Of a DNA stretch of 64,000 nucleotides, positions 60,976 through 64,000 are shown in pieces. The translations under genes were made by a program, and so were the position numbers. The stretch's first letter is position 1, and each line of letters begins with the position of its first letter. The notes under the pieces are model-generated. The model was not told the origin of the DNA and did no database searches. It worked only from the letters and a program-made list of their open reading frames with translations. The stretch spans positions 248,001-312,000 of the forward strand of contig NZ_JBITDV010000011.1 in the NCBI RefSeq assembly GCF_044454545.1. The letters are read 5' to 3'. The DNA comes from Cryptosporangium sp044454545. Lineage in GTDB: Bacteria > Actinomycetota > Actinomycetes > Mycobacteriales > Cryptosporangiaceae.

Positions 60976-62182
60976 GCAGCGTGATGCCGACCACCAGCAG
61001 AGCCACGCCCACGACTCCGGCACCGACGAAATAGGCCGACGGCCCGTCGTTGTCGCCGGCCTTCGCGATCTTGCCGGCCTGCTCGGCGTCCGCCTGGTGG
61101 GTCTTTGCCGGAGAGGGTGCGTCGTTCGCACCGTTCACCAGCCGGCCGACCGGCTCGGTCGACGAGGGGAGCGAGAAGCCCCAGTCGAGCAGACCGGCGG
61201 CCTGCTGCCACAGCGGCTGCGGCCGGTGCTCGCCGTCGAGCATCGTGACGACGAGCCGGCGGCCGTTCCGGGTGGCCGCACCCATGTACGTATGGCGAGC
61301 CAGGTCGGTGTAGCCGGTCTTGCCGCCGATCGCGCCCGGGTAGTTGTAGAGCAGCCGGTTGTCGTTCTGGATCTGGAACGCGGCGTACGTACGCGGCGGC
61401 TGCACGTTCGGCTTCTGCGCCGGGACCTGCGCGGACTTCGTCGCGGTATACCGGCGGAAGTCGGCGCGGGCGAAGTCGGCCTTGGCGATCAGGGCCAGGT
61501 CGTAGGCGCTGGTCCACTGGCCGGGGCCGTCGAGGCCGGACGGAGTGGCCGCGTGCGTGTCGTGGGCGCCGAGCGCGGCCGCGGTCGCGTTCATCGCCGC
61601 GACGCCGCCCTTGACGCCGTTCTCGCCGCCGGCCAGCCGGGCCAGCACGTTGGCGGCGTCGTTGCCGGAGACCAGCATCAGCCCGAGCAGGATCGTGTCG
61701 ACCTTGTAGCGGCCACCCTCGACCAGGCCGACGGCCGAACTGCCGGACTCGAACGCGAGGTCGCTCGCGGTCACCGTGACGACCTGGCCGGGCGTCACCT
61801 TGGGCAGTGCGGTCAGGGCGGTGAGCAGCTTCTGCGTGCTGGCCGGCGGGTGCAGCGCGTGCGGCGCGCAGGCGGCCAGGATCTGGCCGGTGTCTAGATC
61901 GGCGAGCACCCAGGAGCGGGCGTTCAGCGTCTTCGGCAGCGCCTTGACCGGCCCGCCGGGCAGGACGAGACCGTCGCTGCCCATCCGCTCGCCGCCGACG
62001 GGGTCGCCGGAGTCGTCCCGGGTAGGCGGTTTCGGCTGCGGCGGTGCGCTGATCGGCGGGGACGCCTTGGCGATCGGGCACGCCGGGTCGTCGGCAGCGC
62101 GGGCTGGTGCGCCGGGGCTCACCAGCCCGCTGACGGCACACACGGCGGCGAGCGCCGCTGCTACGAGTCGAACCGGTGTCAC
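60722..62182 (-). CDS. dacB: D-alanyl-D-alanine carboxypeptidase (DacB-like, S11)
   Basis: The 486-residue protein has a signal peptide (1-30), then the penicillin-binding fold with S-x-x-K at S115-K118 (PASTQKLL), S-x-N at S172-N174 (SGNDAAN) and KTG at 288-290 (GGKTGYT). A C-terminal membrane anchor follows (GVVGVALLVVGITLLRA), then an Arg/Pro-rich cytoplasmic tail with RRPEEP repeats. It removes the terminal D-Ala of peptidoglycan stem peptides outside the cell. GTG 62182 starts a good signal sequence; the longer frame is Arg-rich. The tail overlaps the YihY gene antisense, so one of the two 3' ends may be misread. Confidence 0.9.
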   Translation of the reverse strand: MTPVRLVAAALAAVCAVSGLVSPGAPARAADDPACPIAKASPPISAPPQPKPPTRDDSGDPVGGERMGSDGLVLPGGPVKALPKTLNARSWVLADLDTGQILAACAPHALHPPASTQKLLTALTALPKVTPGQVVTVTASDLAFESGSSAVGLVEGGRYKVDTILLGLMLVSGNDAANVLARLAGGENGVKGGVAAMNATAAALGAHDTHAATPSGLDGPGQWTSAYDLALIAKADFARADFRRYTATKSAQVPAQKPNVQPPRTYAAFQIQNDNRLLYNYPGAIGGKTGYTDLARHTYMGAATRNGRRLVVTMLDGEHRPQPLWQQAAGLLDWGFSLPSSTEPVGRLVNGANDAPSPAKTHQADAEQAGKIAKAGDNDGPSAYFVGAGVVGVALLVVGITLLRARQVRARAARRRRPGRLPYPVGPGGPPRSSRREPDRGPSGPRPRSAGRPPQRYSAPSGRPDRPRRPEEPRRPEEPRRPEGPR

Positions 62183-62279
62183 GTCGCGAACGCTACCGGG
62201 AGCCGGGCGCGTCGCTGGGGAGGATGTGCGGACAAATGGGGGTGTGGGCGCTCGCCCACACCCCGATATGCGGCGAGCG

Positions 62280-63278
62280 TCAGGCCGACGGCGGGGGCGT
62301 CGTGTTGTTCTGCGCGGCGATGAGCGCGTCGAGTTTCTGCTCGATCGCACTCAACCGCTCGTCGACGTAGGTCTTCAGCTGCTCGACCTGGGACTGGTGG
62401 TCACGCTTCATCACCGAGCCCTGGTACGCGCTGGCGGCGCCGCGGCGAACGACGTCGTCCAGCGCGTCGAGCTGCTGGCGGGCGCGGTTGCTGTTGTCCT
62501 TCATCGCCGCCCACTCGGCCTGCGGCACCTGAGCCATGTCTTCTCCTCCGTTGGTGCGGTGGTTCTCGTAGTCGCGCAGGATCGTCGAGTTGTCGGACTC
62601 GTGCCCCGCCAGGCCCGACAGGTGCAGGTGCTGGTCGGCCGACGAGTAGCGACCGCGGAACGAGTCGCTCCGGGTGTACTGGTGGCCGTTGATGTTGAGG
62701 TAGAACACCCACTTGTAGGCGCCTGCGCGCAGCTGGGGAATCAGCCAGCGCTCCAGGCCGGTCATGTTCGGCGCCGTGAGGTCGATCGCGTAGACCTTGC
62801 CGAACTTGCAGGCCCGGCCGCCGAACCCCTCCGAGCACCAGGGCGTGTGGCCGCCGGAGCCGCGTAAGTGGGAGGCGTTGCCGATGACGCCGAGGCAGCT
62901 GTAGCCCTTGTTCCGCATCGCCTGTGCGGCGTCGTACTCGTCGGCAATGGGCTCGATCGGCGTCCAGCGGACCCTCGCCCCGGTCGACGGGCGGATCACG
63001 GAGCCGCCGGTGCGGATGCCGCTCGCGGAGGTGACGGCTCGCACCACTGTGGCCGTGGTGGCGCCGGCGGCGACGGTTCGGGTGGCGGCGCTCGCGTCGG
63101 CAGCGGGCTCGGTGCCGAGCCCGTCCGGATCGAGGATTTCGCGGGGCCAGGTGGGCGCGGTGTCCGCGGCCTCGAGTTTGTCCGGAACCGACGGCATGAT
63201 CTCGGCTAACGCAGCTAGCTCGGCGTCGGTATGGATCGTCTCGGGCGGAACGGCACGACCTGGCAGTGGCTCGGACAC
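62280..63278 (-). CDS. Unrecognised protein with His/Asp motifs and a coiled-coil C-terminus
   Basis: In this 332-residue protein the N-terminal 100 residues are Ala/Thr/Gly-rich. The middle (about 110-245) is compact: GYSCLGVIGNASHLRGSGGHTPWCS, GKVYAIDLTAP, YKWVFYLNINGHQYTR and SSADQHLHLSGLAGHES. The order His, then Asp, then His-x-His resembles the zinc site of M15-type peptidoglycan peptidases, but I cannot confirm it. The C-terminal 60 residues (QVEQLKTYVDERLSAIEQKLDAL) form a coiled coil. There is no signal peptide. It could be a phage-derived or cell-wall-related protein. GTG start. Confidence 0.6.
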   Translation of the reverse strand: MSEPLPGRAVPPETIHTDAELAALAEIMPSVPDKLEAADTAPTWPREILDPDGLGTEPAADASAATRTVAAGATTATVVRAVTSASGIRTGGSVIRPSTGARVRWTPIEPIADEYDAAQAMRNKGYSCLGVIGNASHLRGSGGHTPWCSEGFGGRACKFGKVYAIDLTAPNMTGLERWLIPQLRAGAYKWVFYLNINGHQYTRSDSFRGRYSSADQHLHLSGLAGHESDNSTILRDYENHRTNGGEDMAQVPQAEWAAMKDNSNRARQQLDALDDVVRRGAASAYQGSVMKRDHQSQVEQLKTYVDERLSAIEQKLDALIAAQNNTTPPPSA

Positions 63279-63443
63279 GGTGTGTGTGCCTCCGGGTCGA
63301 GGACTGCGACAGTTCCGGTGTCCCCGGCATACCTCTTGGCACCGGGAACAAACCCAGAGTAGCGGTCGTGATCGGAACGCGAGGATTCTTGTAGGTATGC
63401 ACAGCGAACGCTCAGCCGCGGCCGACCGGGCATACTGGAGCCC

Positions 63444-63671
63444 GTGTTGCTCTCTCGTCGCTGGTCAGCGTTCCTTTTGCTCGCCGGCATATGGAACTGG
63501 CTGATCTGGCCGCGGTTCGCGAAAGCGATCTGGGACGACCCGCGGTCGTTCCACGACGGTTCTCCGACGTCGTTCTTCACGGTCCACGCTGTACTCATTG
63601 TGACGGCCCTCACCATCGGCACGGTGATCGGCTACCTGGGCGTCAAGGGGTTGCGGCGGGCGGGCCGCTGA
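63444..63671 (+). CDS. Small two-helix membrane protein (SCO4848-like)
   Basis: This 75-residue protein has two hydrophobic segments (about 9-25 and 45-67) and the motif IWNWLIWPRFAKAIWDDPRSFHDGSPTSFFTVH between them, typical of a conserved actinobacterial family of unknown function usually found near sdh or dac genes. GTG start at 63444; it ends one base before the converging sdhB gene. Confidence 0.68.
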   Translation: MLLSRRWSAFLLLAGIWNWLIWPRFAKAIWDDPRSFHDGSPTSFFTVHAVLIVTALTIGTVIGYLGVKGLRRAGR

Positions 63672-63672
63672 C

Positions 63673-64000
63673 TCAGACCCGGCGGAAGAGCAGGGCGCGC
63701 TTCACCTCTTGGATGGCTTTTGTGACCTCGATGCCCCGGGGGCAGGCGTCCGTGCAGTTGAACGTCGTGCGGCAACGCCACACGCCCTCGGCGTCGTTGA
63801 GGATCTCCAGCCGCTCCTCCGACCCCTGGTCACGCGAGTCGAAGATGAACCGGTGCGCGTTGACGATCGCGGCCGGCCCGAAGTACTGGCCGTCGTTCCA
63901 GAACACCGGGCACGAACTCGTGCACGCGGCGCACAGGATGCACTTCGTCGTGTCGTCGAACCGCGCCCGGTCCTCCGCCGACTGCAGGCGCTCCCTCGTC
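63673..64000 (-). CDS. sdhB: Succinate dehydrogenase iron-sulfur subunit (3' part, truncated by window)
   Basis: The C-terminal 108 codons are visible. They include the [4Fe-4S] motif CILCAACTSSCP, the conserved GPAAIVNAHRFIFDSRD and the [3Fe-4S]/[4Fe-4S] motif CRTTFNCTDACPRGIEVTKAIQEVKRAL. The N-terminal [2Fe-2S] domain lies beyond base 64000. SdhB passes electrons from the flavoprotein to menaquinone. Position after dacB matches the M. tuberculosis dacB1-sdh region. Confidence 0.93.
   Translation of the reverse strand, partial: TRERLQSAEDRARFDDTTKCILCAACTSSCPVFWNDGQYFGPAAIVNAHRFIFDSRDQGSEERLEILNDAEGVWRCRTTFNCTDACPRGIEVTKAIQEVKRALLFRRV

Noticed and set aside
63312..63349. Imperfect inverted repeat GTTCCGGTG / CACCGGGAAC near the start of the unrecognised protein gene
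   Set aside because: It has a bulged stem, GC-rich arms of low information and no promoter elements around it; not distinguishable from background.

Overview
The window is a high-GC actinobacterial chromosome segment, about 70% G+C by eye, with GTG starts common and many ATGA/GTGA start-stop overlaps. It has no insertion sequence, CRISPR array, rRNA gene or recognisable tRNA gene. Three blocks follow gene orders known from Mycobacterium tuberculosis: chorismate mutase / uvrD1 / M23 peptidase / sucCD / perM / purN / purH / MoxR-VWA; trpS / YihY-BrkB / dacB / sdhB; and the nuoA-N operon. Futalosine-pathway menaquinone genes and a cslA-glxA-GH6 glucan operon point to a filamentous or sporangium-forming actinobacterium (Frankia, Acidothermus or Cryptosporangium-like) rather than a mycobacterium. 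That placement is an inference from gene content.

Layout. 1-3.7 kb: an APH-like kinase and a HelD-type helicase on the minus strand. 3.7-15.4 kb: quinone and isoprenoid genes: mqnA, a membrane-anchored sulfite-oxidase-family protein, mqnC, a MerR/B12-type (CarH-like) regulator, a short-chain prenyl diphosphate synthase, a minus-strand acyl-CoA synthetase/SCP2 pair, menG, a SodC-like lipoprotein on the minus strand, and a geranylgeranyl-reductase family (MenJ-like) gene. 15.5-33 kb: the complete fourteen-gene NADH dehydrogenase (complex I) operon, with a long-chain polyprenyl diphosphate synthase gene fused on by overlap at its end. The block therefore couples making and tailoring menaquinone to the enzyme that reduces it.

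33-51 kb: pcrA/uvrD divergent from a chorismate mutase gene that carries a convincing Phe/Tyr-type attenuator; a LmbE deacetylase; a sensor-domain membrane protein; a neutral-ceramidase family protein; a small ORF behind a perfect SOS box; an M23 peptidase; sucCD; a PerM-like membrane protein; purN-purH; a MoxR/VWA pair; and folD with a strong terminator. 51-57 kb: cslA (with 12 GSASV repeats), glxA and a GH6 glycosidase, translationally coupled, behind an AT-richer leader of about 0.7 kb. 57-64 kb: galE, trpS, a 2'-5' RNA ligase-like gene, a YihY/BrkB protein, a D-Ala-D-Ala carboxypeptidase, an unrecognised protein, a small membrane protein and the 3' part of sdhB.

The most unusual structure is a dispersed intergenic repeat. 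It begins at, or within a few bases of, the stop codons of five genes (menG, the chorismate mutase gene, purH, the long-chain prenyl synthase gene and the acyl-CoA synthetase gene) and always has the same orientation as that upstream gene. Three copies form 31-38 bp near-perfect hairpins whose base pairs co-vary between copies; two are internally deleted. Other notable signals are the attenuator before chorismate mutase, the SOS box at 39668, a CRP-like site before the menJ/nuo block, and a 28-codon ORF wedged between nuoF and nuoG.
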